Origin: Armillaria gallica
Lineage: Eukaryota; Basidiomycota; Agaricomycetes; Agaricales; Physalacriaceae
DNA: 64,000 bases
Assembly: GCA_037576215.1 (NCBI GenBank)
Contig: JBANDB010000018.1
Span: forward strand, 1,116,001 to 1,180,000
Direction of reading: 5' to 3'
The notes beneath the pieces are model-generated. The model saw nothing but the letters and a program-made list of their open reading frames with translations. It searched no databases and was not told where the DNA came from. Shown here piece by piece: positions 21,985 to 33,313 of the stretch; the first letter of the stretch is position 1, and each line of letters begins with the position of its first letter. The position numbers and the translations under genes were made by a program.

Positions 21985-23368
21985 TGGCCCGAATTGATGG
22001 CAGTCCCGTCATTTGCGCTGGCTAGATGTCCACGCGGGAAGCAGGCCTCCAATTGAGAGGTTGGCGAACGTCCCGACTGATGATAACGATGTGATAAATA
22101 GACTGACTGCGACTAATGTCTTGATATGCCAGTTAAAAATAATATGGCACAAGTGAATACGCATCTTAGACCGCGGTAGCATACGGCAATCTAGAATAGC
22201 ATAGAAGTTATTTAATGCATATTGCTTTCTTGACTGTGAGATTCCCAAGCTGACGCGCTTTGTATATGGAGACCGAAACTGGAAGGGAGGACGGCTTCCC
22301 CTGGAGCCCGTGTGATTTGGACATCCAGGGCTATTCTATAGGTATAGTCAGCGATCAGCTATCAAGAGATGCCACAGGTATATAAATACCAACACGAGGT
22401 TACAAAGAATTTGTGGCCACCACAAGGTTTCATTGTTGAGAAAGTGAAGCTGGTAGTAGTGAATATCAAATTCATCTTTTGCGCTTGATTAGAAACGAAT
22501 GACGACGGCGAAAAGGTAGTCAAAAGGTTCTCTCAATATACCGTATAAACGTCTTGACTATCGCCCAGCCAATGACCGACATAGGTCAAACCGTCGCAGG
22601 CTAAGGTGAACCAGAGCAGAGACATTTCTGTTGAGACGGTAGTCTTGAAGACCTTCAGAGTCATCTTTTATAACGTCGGAATTCAATAAATGGGGCCCGT
22701 TTGTGTGAAGCCTTGAGGAAAACAGGAGGCTCTAATGCGGAGGTCTTGTGTAAAACAACACTTACCATGAGCACCAAGATCATCAATAACACCGTACACG
22801 CGTAAGTGGTTCAGTGACCCCCTCATCTCTCAAGCACTCTCGCAGATCCGACGTCGAGCCGGGTATTCGGCTCGGGGATATTTCGTCGCGATGATGAGCG
22901 CCGTTCCCAACCATACAGCACGAGGATTGAGTTCAACAAAAGAGCGAAATGAAACAGGTAGATCCTCCAGCGCATGGGAGATACCCTGCGGTATCCTCTA
23001 GTTAGCAAACCGAGCGGCGTCGCAGTATGTGGACCGTCAGTGGATTTTAAGATCTTCGTGTCCTGACTACACGTGTGCATTAGATGGTTACCATGGCGCG
23101 AGAGTATTCTCATGAGTTAGCGCTAAGCGTGGGAGTCCGCCGTAGATATTTTCATGCAATAAATCGCCGCCGATTCTGCAGCCAATAGCGTGCGTTAAAC
23201 ATATTTTTCAGAGTCGAGCGTATTACTGTTCAATAGGAGGCATGTCATACGTTAATTGGTCCGTAATCCTTAAACGTTGGCTCATCAGCATGACGCCGGG
23301 AAATCAAGCCAGCATAGCATCACTTACCAGAAAATGACCTAAGAATGCAGCAGTGTTGCACATAGAAG
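21985..23368. other. Intergenic
   Basis: Only short frames, no recognised domains, no clear repeats. It separates the caspase-like gene from the converging CCCH gene. Confidence 0.55.
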
Positions 23369-24069
23369 CTAATAGTAGTCATACAGAACATCAAGGACAT
23401 CCTGCAAGAGAGATGAGTCAGTATGTCAAGATATTAAGGATCGACACTGACCATAGCGTCATCGTCCCAGGGATTGACACCTTGGCACAATAGCTCTTGC
23501 ACATCGTCCTCAGTGAATCCGTAGTTATCCATTCTCTCCTCCATTTCGTTTTCGATATCCCAATCGAACCCACCCCCAAAGCTTTGGGCGTACCGGTTTC
23601 CCGCGGGGGCGTGGGCCTTGCCACGAGAGGTTTTCTTAGCTTTTTTCTTGGCCTTCGTCTTTGGCACATCGGGAGAGACCTTGGTGGCTTCATGCGCAAC
23701 TTTGTCTGAAGATGCAAGAGTGGTGAAGATGGCGTCTATGTCCCCCTGCGCCAGGTGGTCGCGCGAGTGAGAGTAACTGCATTTATAGTCCCCGACAGTA
23801 GCATTTGAGAAAGTACAAGCAAACGTTCTTCCCACTATAGCATCCAGATAAGCAGATTCACCTTTCCTTGACACAGAAGCTACACACCGAGAATCCTGGA
23901 TACTATCAGAGTCGGGGGTATGCGAGTAGGCGCACTCGTCGTCCTTGTTACAGCCATTGTGGTTATAGAAGCGACAAGCTATACCGTTCCCTGCGTGAAG
24001 AAAGGCGCTGCTCAACATTTCTGTTCGTGAGCTAGAGAGGACAATATGGTGGAAGCTGGTGTAACTCAA
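23369..24069 (-). CDS. CCCH-type zinc-finger protein
   Basis: The main exon (24069-23452) encodes a perfect C-x7-C-x5-C-x3-H finger, CRFYNHNGCNKDDECAYSH, about residues 33-51. A weaker second Cys/His cluster follows, ending CSYSH near residue 100. Next come a Lys/Ala-rich basic stretch (KTKAKKKAKKTSRGKAHAP, possible nuclear or RNA-binding tail) and an acidic C-terminus. A 50-bp intron (23402-23451) with GTCAGT and TTGCAG borders leads to a short last exon encoding DVLDVLYDYY and a TAG at 23369. Reading through the intron instead would give a stop after VSVDP. The single canonical finger suggests RNA binding; targets are unknown. An alternative start is the Met before LSSAFLHAG, 17 codons downstream. 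Confidence 0.8.
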
Positions 24070-24831
24070 CGAACTTGCCAGAAGCTGCGAGAAGCAAGTT
24101 GCAAGTGCTGTGTTGGTTTTGAGTCAAAAATTACAAGTCTCAGTTTCAGTTTCAATTTCAAATTGAACGCGCCTTTATATTGTCACGTGGCTGACGCGTC
24201 ACGGCGCTCCGGATAACTCCACAGACAAGTTGGACAGACGCCATGGTCACTTCGGCTCTCAGCTTCTCCGAATATCAGCTTCCTTGCCTATTCCGTTCCT
24301 TTTCGGCTCTCCTACGCTATGAAATCGCCTGCTCCTGAGTCCTGCCATTCTTGCCAGAGTTCTTTGCTTCCGTGAGCGAGATATCCCGGCAGTCAATTTG
24401 AACTGTGATCAAGCACACAGCTCTTGTATTACGCTATTACGCGTCATTTAGCGCCCTATCTAGCGCTGAATCCGACATTCCCCGTAGGTCAGCTCCCTCG
24501 GTTTTTATGGCGACCTGGTGGCTGGAGATCAAATACCAGCATCTACTATACTCATCACCTGACAATTCCTCGCCAAATCCTTTTGTGCTGGTGTGCTCAG
24601 GCCTTGACCTCGTCTCCCCCTATAGTCTAATATAGCCGAATGTAGACGATTTCAGGCCGACCCCGGAATGCCTCTTGATATCTTCAGTCGTCGTTTCTCG
24701 GAAATCATCACCAACGGGATCATATTTCTTAATTTAATATATCGATTTCCCTTGTCATGAAACTCCCGCAGCAAGCAGAGAAGGTATAAAGACCCGGAGC
24801 AGTCGTGTGGGTGTCTCTTGGTGTCTCCATC
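24070..24831. other. Intergenic / divergent promoter region
   Basis: The region between the CCCH gene and the next plus-strand gene. A 76-codon plus frame at 24405-24635 has no recognised motif and is not called. Confidence 0.5.
24785..24790 (+). promoter_or_regulatory. TATA box of the DUF6533-type gene
   Basis: TATAAA lies 42 bp upstream of the ATG at 24832, a normal distance for fungal promoters with a short leader. Confidence 0.5.
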
Positions 24832-26368
24832 ATGGAATTTCACGTATCTGACGCTGTACCGTGTACGTCTAGCATTTCTGAAACTCTGTTTAACTAATTT
24901 TCACGGAATGCAGACATTGCAGAGACGCTGGTCATATGGGACTACTTGATCAGCATCGACGACGAGGTTGGTACTGACAAACCTCTCTCGCATGCCGCTA
25001 ACGAGCCTTACCTAGGTCGCCTTGCTTTGGTCATGTTTCGGTCTCTTGAAACTTAGGATCACGACTCTCTGAAATGTTAGAAACAGTCCTCAAGACGATC
25101 GTGGATCAAATTTTTGTTCTTTCTGGCAAGTCCCAGTATCATGACAGCAGTGGCATTGAATGTGTTCATTATGATGATATCAGAATCGCTACCTCGGGAT
25201 ATTTCTCCGAATCTGGGATATGTTCCGTACGTCATATCAGTGCTCGCCGCTTTCCAGCTGTTACATTCTTTCCTTCCAAAGTTTTTCGATACAACGTAAG
25301 CTGATGTCTTCGTCCGAGTCCGGTGGCGATTGAATATTCGCTGGTTTATTTCTAAGCTGGATCTTTATATGTGTGTCAACTTTGTCCAGCTCGTTCGGCA
25401 TGATTCGCTCACGAGACTTAGATGTGGACCGTTGCGACCTTTCAGTATGTGACCCTCACCTTGTGATACCGTGTGCTAGCTACAACAAGGTCATGGAAAG
25501 AAGCGTGTGATCTGTTCATTGAACCTGATGATCTGATATATGGTGCCGTGTTATCTGTCTATCTTGTCACTATTTCTTGTGCCTTGACTCTTACTCTCAG
25601 TGGGTATACAGTTAATTGTCATGGAAGGCATAATTATGGAATACAAGACTGGTACGCTCCGGTTATATGTATAGCCGGTGTGTGTGTATATTTGTTCTTG
25701 CTATACATGGTAGTAGGACCTCAGACACATTGATTTTGCTATATTAATACATATATAGAAAGAATATCAGTTGTGACTAAGATGCATGCATCTGTGACTG
25801 TGTTTAAATATTAGCATTTATACTGCAGATCTTCATCTTTTCTCTTCTTTTCTCTTCTCAGTTGGCTTGATTTTATTCTATCTTTATGTTGTCCTATTCC
25901 TCTGCATAGCTATTTTGTGCTCACACATTTCAGACATTGTGCAGCTGATTTCTTCTGTGGAACTTGTAGGGATGTCCACTGTTACTGTTATGTATACCAG
26001 AATGACATTTGCAATCATTATTATTTTCCAGTATTCCTCAACTTTGAACTTGCTTCAACTTCTTTGTCCTGACAGCAAAAGCCCATGACTAATATATGCT
26101 TATGGCAATTAGACTTGCATAAAATATTTTTTAAATTCAATAACAGATCAAGTTGATAATAATATAATTTAACATTGGTCAGATAATAAGAGATATAATG
26201 TGACAGGTCCATGATAAATAGCAATTAAAGCAAATAAACTGAACTGTGCCACCTCTAGATCTCATTGAAACAGCAAATAACATTGTGACTGTGACTATAG
26301 TCACATGTAGATGAAGCTCTTTGTCACATCATGTGACCTGTCACGCATCGAGCCCGATGACTGCTTAG

Positions 26369-27128
26369 TGGGTACCGGCAACCCCCTGCTAAATTCGGAC
26401 TCCGAGCGTTACCAAAAATGGACCGGAATACCCGTGTTTTATGGATGCACCTACTGTGGGTCGAAGGAGCAGGATTCAGCTCTAGTTTTGCGGGAACAAT
26501 TTACTCGGAATAAAATTCTACATGTATTCTTCAAGGCACTTTGTTTGATTTACATCATTTTCCTTGATTTTGGTGAAGTTTATCATGATTGCAGAATGAA
26601 AATTCCACTTTTGTCTCGAAGAATACATGTATTTTAGTTAGGAAAGACATCTCCTGTGTTTTTTGGAGCAGCTTCGACTCTGTGGAAGCCTATACAAGGT
26701 GCATAACTTCAGGGTACAAATATGTACAAACAGTTACATGGTACCAATTTTGTCACGGTTGAAGGTGTTTAATTGTTACCAAACACATCATTTAAGGTGT
26801 AAACGAGTGGGAGTTAATATATCAACACTTTAGGATAATCAAGTCAAGGAAATATGACAATAAGTATAGCAGCCTTATTCTCCAGGCTATGAGAGAGAGA
26901 CACAATGGTTGCAAAGATGCCATGTATATTAACAAAAGGAGAAGATTACTGCCATGATTAGGATTCCTTGTAACATTATTTAATGGAGGCATGCATCGCA
27001 TACACTGTACAGGTCCCAAATGAAGAGTACGGATGGTCATGGACAAATACGGAAGGGATTTGCCGCTGGAAGGCCCAAAAAGGCGCTTACTCAGCTCACA
27101 TTCCAGAACCGGGGGTTGCCGGTACCCA
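26369..27128. mobile_element. 760-bp MITE with TGGGTACCGGCAACCCCC ends
   Basis: Perfect 18-bp terminal inverted repeats at 26369-26386 and 27111-27128 are flanked by a 7-bp direct repeat, TGCTTAG, at 26362-26368 and 27129-27135. Counting one end base differently would give an 8-bp duplication offset by one. An internal fold-back lies at 26511-26531 against 26619-26636 (around ACATGTATTCTTC). No protein is encoded. The superfamily is uncertain; 7-8 bp duplications would fit hAT-like or Mutator-like elements. Confidence 0.8.
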
Positions 27129-27425
27129 TGCTTAGTCATATATATAAGTCATCGAGCTGGGCTTTTATTATTATAAAATATAAACTAAAAATTATTATTC
27201 TTTTATTCCACATACATTTAGATAAATCATAAACTAACTTTCTTCCTTCCAGCACCCCCTTGGCCTGACCCAGACATCACTAAGAATTTTAGGCATGTCT
27301 AACACCTCCAACTCTAACCTAAGCAACTGACCACTCTTTCCACCATTCAAATGTTGATTATAAGCAACACAATCAATCCTCTTTTATTCCTTACCTTTAT
27401 TGCTTCCATACATGGAGCTACAGTC

Positions 27426-28498
27426 ACTACTGGGGCATGTCAGTGGGTATGCCTGAAAGATGGCAGGTAAACACTGGCATGTATTTATATAGATTTTTTT
27501 GAGCGTAAAAAACTGTACTATAAAAACCTGATAAAATACTATCTGCTTCCTTTCTAATCTTTACCTTGGTGTTTTGGCACATGTTTTTGCTATGAATTAT
27601 CTTGTTGGAGATATCGTGGGAAGCCACAAGAAGAGTGTAGAAGGTTTAAGTCGGCATGATGCCAGATGACCTTGGGACCGATACTTACTGCTTATGGATG
27701 AGTTTAGTAAAACATTCTAGATAGTTTTTGTAGTATAAATACAGGCTCTGTAGGAGCCAGAGAATATTGGAATCGCAAGGCTCGGGACCACGAAATGAGC
27801 AAGAGGAAAGGATGTTGTATATCCGTTACAAACAAGATAGCATATACTACTCAAGTACAGTCCTTTTATACAACGATTCTAACTAAAAGCTGCAGATATA
27901 AGCAACAAATATGTACAACTAATGAAAGAATAATGGCAAGACATTAACAAGTGGCGACTGGTAAGATGAGCACTTCGACAGTTAATGATCAGCACTGTCA
28001 CTTGGTGACGATGTGAGCTCGAATATCAAACAGAGAATACAAGTTCATTAGTCTGGCTTTACCAGCCACTAGTCTACCCACTGTGAACCTAGTGTTTCCA
28101 ACATATCTAAATAAGTACATGATGCCATTTGTGTTGCGTCTAAGTCTTATTGTCTATAAATGATATTAGGTGTTGATATTAGGTGTTTATACCCTGTATT
28201 TCTGATCGTGTTGTTGTTCTAAAAATACCTGAGCAAAGATGCTGTGTGTTACCGCAGGTATTTCTTGTGGTGTTTATGGTAGGAAACACCTGGTCTTTCC
28301 TTTGTTTTATAGGTGTTTCCTTGCATAAACATCTTAAAGAAATACCAATCATCATGTATGATATAATTGCTCATAACAAAGAACACAATTGGAAACCCAG
28401 GGTATAAACACCTAATATCATTTACAGGCAATAAAACACAGCATGAAAGTGTTTACCTGCTATCTTTCAGGCATAAACACCGACATGCCCCAGCAGTG
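27426..28498. repeat. 1.07-kb interval bounded by ~57-bp imperfect inverted repeats
   Basis: The arms 27426-27482 and 28442-28498 are inverted copies with roughly eight differences, sharing GCCTGAAAGAT and AGCAGGTAAACACT-like cores. No coding content lies between them. It may be another non-autonomous element inside the AT-rich nest. It encloses the smaller fold-back element at 28157-28424. Confidence 0.65.
28157..28424. mobile_element. 268-bp fold-back element with nested hairpin
   Basis: The outer arms at 28157-28196 and 28398-28424 match over 27 bp around ATATTAGGTGTTTATACCCT. The left arm carries an extra 13 bp, TTGATATTAGGTG, which is a tandem duplication of arm sequence. Inner arms at 28257-28291 and 28311-28346 form a second hairpin with a 19-base loop. 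No coding capacity. Confidence 0.7.
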
Positions 28499-29344
28499 AA
28501 TACTAAAAAGGTTTTCCCAAAATAGTTGTATTTATTATATTTATAAAGAACTCATATCTATATTTGGCAATACAGCGGTATCTAGGGTGTTAAGGCACAG
28601 ATGCATTTGAAATAGAGCGTACCAGTCTTGTATGCCATACATAATGGTCGTCCGTGCCTGGGCAATTGTGGGGAGACAGCCCCACGTCTTGTGGATCTTC
28701 CTTGGTTTACTCACCCTTAGCACTATTGCATCTATCGTGTTGTACGTTCTGCCTATCGGGCCTGCAGATAGTACATACTATTTCTACTTGTGAGTAACGT
28801 ACGGCCTATGCGGCACTTGCATACTGAAATTGCATGTTTAGCTTACCGATCGTGTTTTTGGAGGTTATACTTTTCGCTGTTGTAGCATACCATGCAATCA
28901 CGTATCAGCGCAACTTGAGGTCACTGCAATCGTCGCGTTCAGATGTATTGCAGCCCGGGTCAAGGCCAATCATGTGTCTGATGTTCGAAGATTCGATTCG
29001 GTACTTTGTGATGTGAGCTGACTCTGTCGCTGATTTATAGTTTGCATATCTGATAAACTCTATTCAGTATCATTGCCGTTCTCACGATAGTGCCATTTTT
29101 GCCAGAAGTAATGCCTCAAACTATACCAAGTTAACTCTCGCTGATGCTACCTTTCAAACAGAGTGTGCCGCTAAGTTTGTCGGTTGCGAGTATCACAGCG
29201 ACTCGCATGCTGCTTCGTCTGCGGAAACAGGCTCTCCCCGACTCTGCCGGGCAGACTTCTGTCCAGGAAGAACCGTTAACGTTCAGGGCTGTGTCGGGAG
29301 GAATAAACTCGTCTAATGAGGGAGAGGAGGATGAATCTTCATGA

Positions 29345-30329
29345 TTTTTTACAGCTCAGAGACGTCCATGTGTCCACTTACGCACAGTCATCTAAAAACA
29401 GTGAGACCGACACTGCAGTGTATACGGACTGCCAGTAGATTCATTGTATGCAATGTTGGAACTAATCTTAGCGCCGTTCGCATGAGCGTGTAGTAGTTAT
29501 CACTGGACCAGCAGGTAGATAACTTGACATGCCAGTTTCGAATGGCAGTAACGTCGCGAGCAACGACACGTAATTCTTGGATATACACCAGCGCAGCTGG
29601 CATGGCGCAATGCTCACCGGCCAGTACACATACTGCAGAAATTCACTGATACATACAGTTACTATTGTTCCAACACAAAATCAACAACTTCATGCATGGG
29701 ATTTGTGAAGAATACGCAAACGAGCTAGCTTTTGTACGGACTATCTAGCTCTTTGTCATGTTTGGTGACGCAACCGCGTCAGTTGGGGACACAGACGAGC
29801 ACGCCGCAATTGTTAGTTTTGCAGGCTACAAGACTATGGGCTCCAGAATGTACGTTTTCGAAATTTCTACTTACTGCCTTGAGACTGCTTGAAGGCGTAG
29901 GAATGTCCGACAGAGTAGTGATTACCGCCGTTGCACGCGTCGACTGAAAACCTCACGAAGAATGTCATAGTCGCGAGGGAGTTCGATGCATACCAGGGTT
30001 AGCTGCGATGGCGTTTGCCTGTGGGGTAGGATAGGGTAGTATTACACGGCACGGTCCAACGGGGAATGCCGGGCGTAGATAATACATGTAAGAAAAACAC
30101 GTGTGGAAACTTGGTTTGCAGACCGAATTAACTGGGGCGGAGGCCTTGTCGAGTTGGATGGGCTTCGTGATTTCAGGAAGAGAAATCGCACATTTCTTCG
30201 TAGTACTTATTGGCCACATTTCCTAAAATTCAACCAGCGCCTTCTTCCCAGTCCTCTCGCGTCTTCGTGCCTCCTCTGTCTGAATGTGAAATTATTGCGA
30301 GCACAACGAGTACAATTAGCTACTTGGGT
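29345..30329. other. Intergenic
   Basis: No supportable gene. Short frames on both strands carry no motif. A stretch near 30036-30065 (ACACGGCACGGT) resembles one near 39900-39930. Confidence 0.5.
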
Positions 30330-31808
30330 TCAATACATCTTTGAGAGCCTAGCATAGTTCTGTTCGCGTTTGCACACTAGGATCATGGATCAGTTCGAAG
30401 GATCATGCGGGATGACAGCAAGGAACATACTCTCTTTGTGCGCACTCCAGTGATCCTTCTGGCAAGCTCGGCTACAATAGTGTGCCTATTTAGACAAGTA
30501 TGAATCAATTTCTTCATTGAATTGCAGATGAAATGAGCACCTTCTTACAACCAGAACACTGCTGCCATTGCTTTACGGTTTCTTCTACTTTCCCGCATCC
30601 TGGTTCGCTGCATACTCTCAATACGTGCTGCTTGACGAAGGCATCCCTGTCCACCCAATTCACGACCTCTGGCTTAGCCCATAAATCCTGCGTAAGCCAT
30701 AGGTGATCGTGAGCAGTTTCTCTGCCGTTCAATGAGCGGGATGGAGTGGCTTTGAGATCGGCTACATTCATAAGATAAATCTACGTCGGGATTGGTTGAA
30801 AGTCTATGGAGGATCCGACATTACATGGTCTCTTGGAATTCGCAAGCACCTTTAAACGTTGACACTGTTAAAAGTGGATATTATTATGTGGGAGGAAGAC
30901 CTACCTTGATGAGTACCTGAGGGTTTGCTTCGACGGCGGCATGCAAATATTGTCGAGCAAGCTCGCAGTCCCCCCATAGAGTAAAAGCTGCCAAAGCTGC
31001 GGGATAGACCATCTCGTCATGAACCCATTTAATTTTCTGGGTGAGAGGCGCCGAGGAAGGCTCTTTGAAGTCCATTCCACTCCCGGGCGGAGTGCCATCA
31101 GTAGAGTTGATCCATCGTTGAGTAAAGTAGAGCGCGTCAGCTGGTCGGCCGGCTTGTAAGAGCAAAGACCCGACCCAATATCGCTGTCCCATATTGTCCG
31201 AGCTGCAGATGCGGAGAACCTCGAGCGAGATGTCTCTGCACGACGTATCACAAGTCAGCCGATGGTCCGTAAATAACACTGTCGCACATACATAGCCTTG
31301 TTCCAGTTCTCCAACTGAACATACATACGCGTCATGGTACCAAGGAGGCGCATGTACGGCCGAGTTTCGAGTATACTCCAGAAATTAGGAGCACCATACC
31401 GTGCGTTGTCCTCAAAGCAATCTTCTCCAAGCGACCTCTTCAGACCATCACGTCCTAGACAGAGTTCAGTACAGAGGTCATGTAAGATAAACCCAATTTG
31501 AACGACGTGCCTTGTTGTTCCCCTCTCTTTAATAACTCAATAGCCATATCGTGCGGCATTGCTAGAGCGAGGCTGACGCATGCGTCCAAATTCTGGGGGT
31601 CTTCCATAGCCTTTAAAAGAAAAGGTATCGCTTTCTCAGGTTTCTTTTTGTTCATCCATTCCTGCCCTTTGTCTAAGCTGGATTATCAAAATATTAGCAT
31701 CAAGAATAAGACACTCTAGAGATTACCGGACACGTACTTCCTCTGTAATTCCTTAGATATGGCGCCACCACCAAGCCCAAACATTCCTTCAGCACCCCAG
31801 CGCCTCAT
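30330..31808 (-). CDS. MYND-finger protein with ST7-like / TPR-like helical body
   Basis: A multi-exon minus gene with ATG at 31808 and TGA at 30330. Exon 1 ends at 31738. Later exons encode KKKPEKAIPFLLKAME, then DNARYGAPNFWSILETRPYM and SSDNMGQRYWVGSLLLQAG, the conserved blocks of ST7-family proteins, then GDCELARQYLHAAVEANP. The C-terminus is a complete MYND finger spread over three exons: CSEPGCGK, then CSGCKK, then AHYCSRACQKDHWSAHKEMC. The body probably forms TPR-like repeats for protein binding, and MYND fingers bind Pro-rich peptides. The start is fixed by MRRWGAEGMFGLGG with a consensus GTACGT donor. The gene is divergent from the mitochondrial carrier, with only 121 bp between the two start codons. 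Cellular role unknown. Confidence 0.85.
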
Positions 31809-31929
31809 GGTCAGTAGTGTCAAAAAGTGAACGGGGGTGGAAGCGAACTGTGATTCAGGGGCGTGGGAACTTGGATGGATGGTCATCCGCGTTCCGGATC
31901 GGGCCGCATCTCTTCATGAAGTTACCACC
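31809..31929. promoter_or_regulatory. 121-bp shared divergent promoter
   Basis: The ATG codons of the MYND/ST7-like gene (minus, 31808) and the mitochondrial carrier (plus, 31930) are separated by only this interval. It contains no TATA box and must hold both core promoters and leaders unless they overlap the neighbouring coding sequence. Confidence 0.6.
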
Positions 31930-33313
31930 ATGTCTGAAGGTATCCCTTTGCTTTTCTTCTCCCTTCGTTATAGAACGTATTATCTATCCTTATAGTCGAG
32001 CTCAATCCACTGTTGGACTTCCTTGCCGGAACTATCAGTGTAAGTGAACTATTGGGCATGAAGCAAGGCGACTGATTATCTCCAAGGGCATAGCTGGTCT
32101 TGTCGTCGGATACCCCTTTGACACCGGTAATTTAACGGGGGGGATTACAAGCGCAAGTGCTGATCATTGCATTTCAGTTAAAGTTCGATTCCAGAATCCG
32201 GAGATGACCGGAAAGTATCGCTCGACAATGCACGCGCTCGGGACGATCATTAAGGAGGAACGATTCATCGGGCTGTACAAAGGGATCACCTCGCCACTGG
32301 TATGTCGACCGTGTCATACTAATATGACTCTTGATGCACTGATACCTGTCTCAGGCCACCGCTGCCCTAATGAATGGCCTAGTGTTCGCCTCATACAGGT
32401 TTTTCATGAAGATCCAATTAGAGAACAGCAGTTCAATTCCTACACTTACTCAGATTGCTCTTGCGGGTGCCGGAAGCGGAATTGTATCCTCGTATGTATC
32501 ATATCTCAATGAGCGGTGTCCAATCCTCATTGCATGACCGTACAGCATCGTGACGACACCCACAGAATTGATAAAGATTCGACAACAGTCTCTTCTCGTC
32601 CCAAGCTCGACCTATGAGGTGATCCTGGATATATTAAGAAAGAACGGAATCCGTGGATTGTACCGGGGCATGACTGCGACTGCCCTAAGAGATTTGGGTT
32701 ACGGATCCTACTTCTTTGCGGTACATTTTTATGTTTCGCTGTCGATGAGTATCTTACGAGAATCACAGTACGAAGCAACTTCCCGATATTTCACACCAGT
32801 TCCCGACTCGCCTCTCCATCCTTCTGAGATTCAGATCCTGCTATCACAAGTCGATGGTCAGGTTCGGACACCTTCATGGACTGCAATGCTATTGGCTGGT
32901 GGTGTGGCCGGCATAGGCGAGTCCCACTGATATCAAGGATAGCGTCACCCATCGTTTATTGCTTTTCAGCCGGGTGGATGACAACTTTTCCACTTGATGT
33001 TGTTAAAACCCGCATGCAAAGCACAGAAAGCTCATATACAAGTTCGATATCAAGCCCGATCACAGGGTCAAGTCCAAGCTCTCCTCTGCTTCCACCTAGG
33101 GCAAATCCATATCGGACCGTGTGGTCCACAATTGTTGCGTCTTATCAAGTCGATGGACTGGCAGTGTTCTTTCGAGGATTGGCGCCTACTCTCATTCGGT
33201 AAGATCTTTCCTGCACCCCCTTCAAAAGGCTGATTCTATGTCGCCTCAGTGCTGTACCAGTGAATATGGCAACCTTTGCCACATTCGAGGCGGTTATACA
33301 CTGGTTTTCATAA
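31930..33313 (+). CDS. Mitochondrial carrier family protein (SLC25)
   Basis: The spliced product begins MSEVELNPLLDFLAGTISGI. The three carrier signatures are present: PFDTVKVRFQ (first repeat, split by an intron at 32128), PTELIKIRQQ (near 32561) and PLDVVKTRMQ (near 32991). Each is followed by the usual GLYKG / GLYRG / VFFRG block. It ends ATFEAVIHWFS with TAA at 33311-33313. It lies in the inner mitochondrial membrane and should exchange small metabolites; the signature residues are closest in feel to the carnitine/amino-acid branch, but substrate is not assigned. One intron (32917-32969) has a GC donor (GCGAGT) instead of GT; only its removal restores GGVAGIAGWMTTF. A long polar loop with Ser/Pro precedes the last repeat. 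Confidence 0.9.

Larger units (their letters stand above)
25630..28647. mobile_element. AT-rich nested insertion with ~30-bp inverted ends
   Basis: Inverted arms of about 31-33 bp with a few mismatches lie at 25630-25660 and 28615-28647. They share GAATACAAGACTGGTACGCT on the left, and its inverted counterpart with one mismatch on the right. The intervening 3 kb is far more AT-rich than the flanking genes and has no long open frame. It contains at least three further inverted-repeat structures (listed separately). Because the membrane-protein gene is continuous across it, it is best seen as an insertion that accumulated further insertions. I could not identify a clean target-site duplication, so the exact borders are approximate. 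Confidence 0.6.
24832..29344 (+). pseudogene. DUF6533-type multi-pass membrane protein gene, split by a ~3-kb insertion
   Basis: The 5' part starts MEFHVSDAVPC at 24832. After an intron it reads AETLVIWDYLISIDDEV, the N-terminal signature of DUF6533 proteins. Later segments include LFIEPDDLIYGAVLSVYLVTI up to about 25606. The 3' part resumes near 28651 with RAWAIVGRQPHVLWIFLGLL, then LPIVFLEVILFAVVAYHAIT, then the C-terminal helix and loop SVPLSLSVASITATRMLLRL, ending at 29344. The order of hydrophobic segments and the ISCALTLT / RAWAIVGR joint match the usual family layout once the intervening AT-rich DNA is removed. Some 5' exons (25000-25310) are hard to join, so decay may also predate the insertion. 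Members are seven-helix proteins of unknown function found in many copies in agaricomycetes. Confidence 0.65.

Noticed and set aside
24405..24635. Overlapping 68- and 76-codon frames upstream of the DUF6533-type gene
   Set aside because: Low complexity in composition, no domain, located in a promoter region.
28541..28723. Minus-strand 60-codon frame reading YGIQDWYA
   Set aside because: Antisense to a coding segment of the split membrane-protein gene and part of the inverted repeat arm, not an independent gene.
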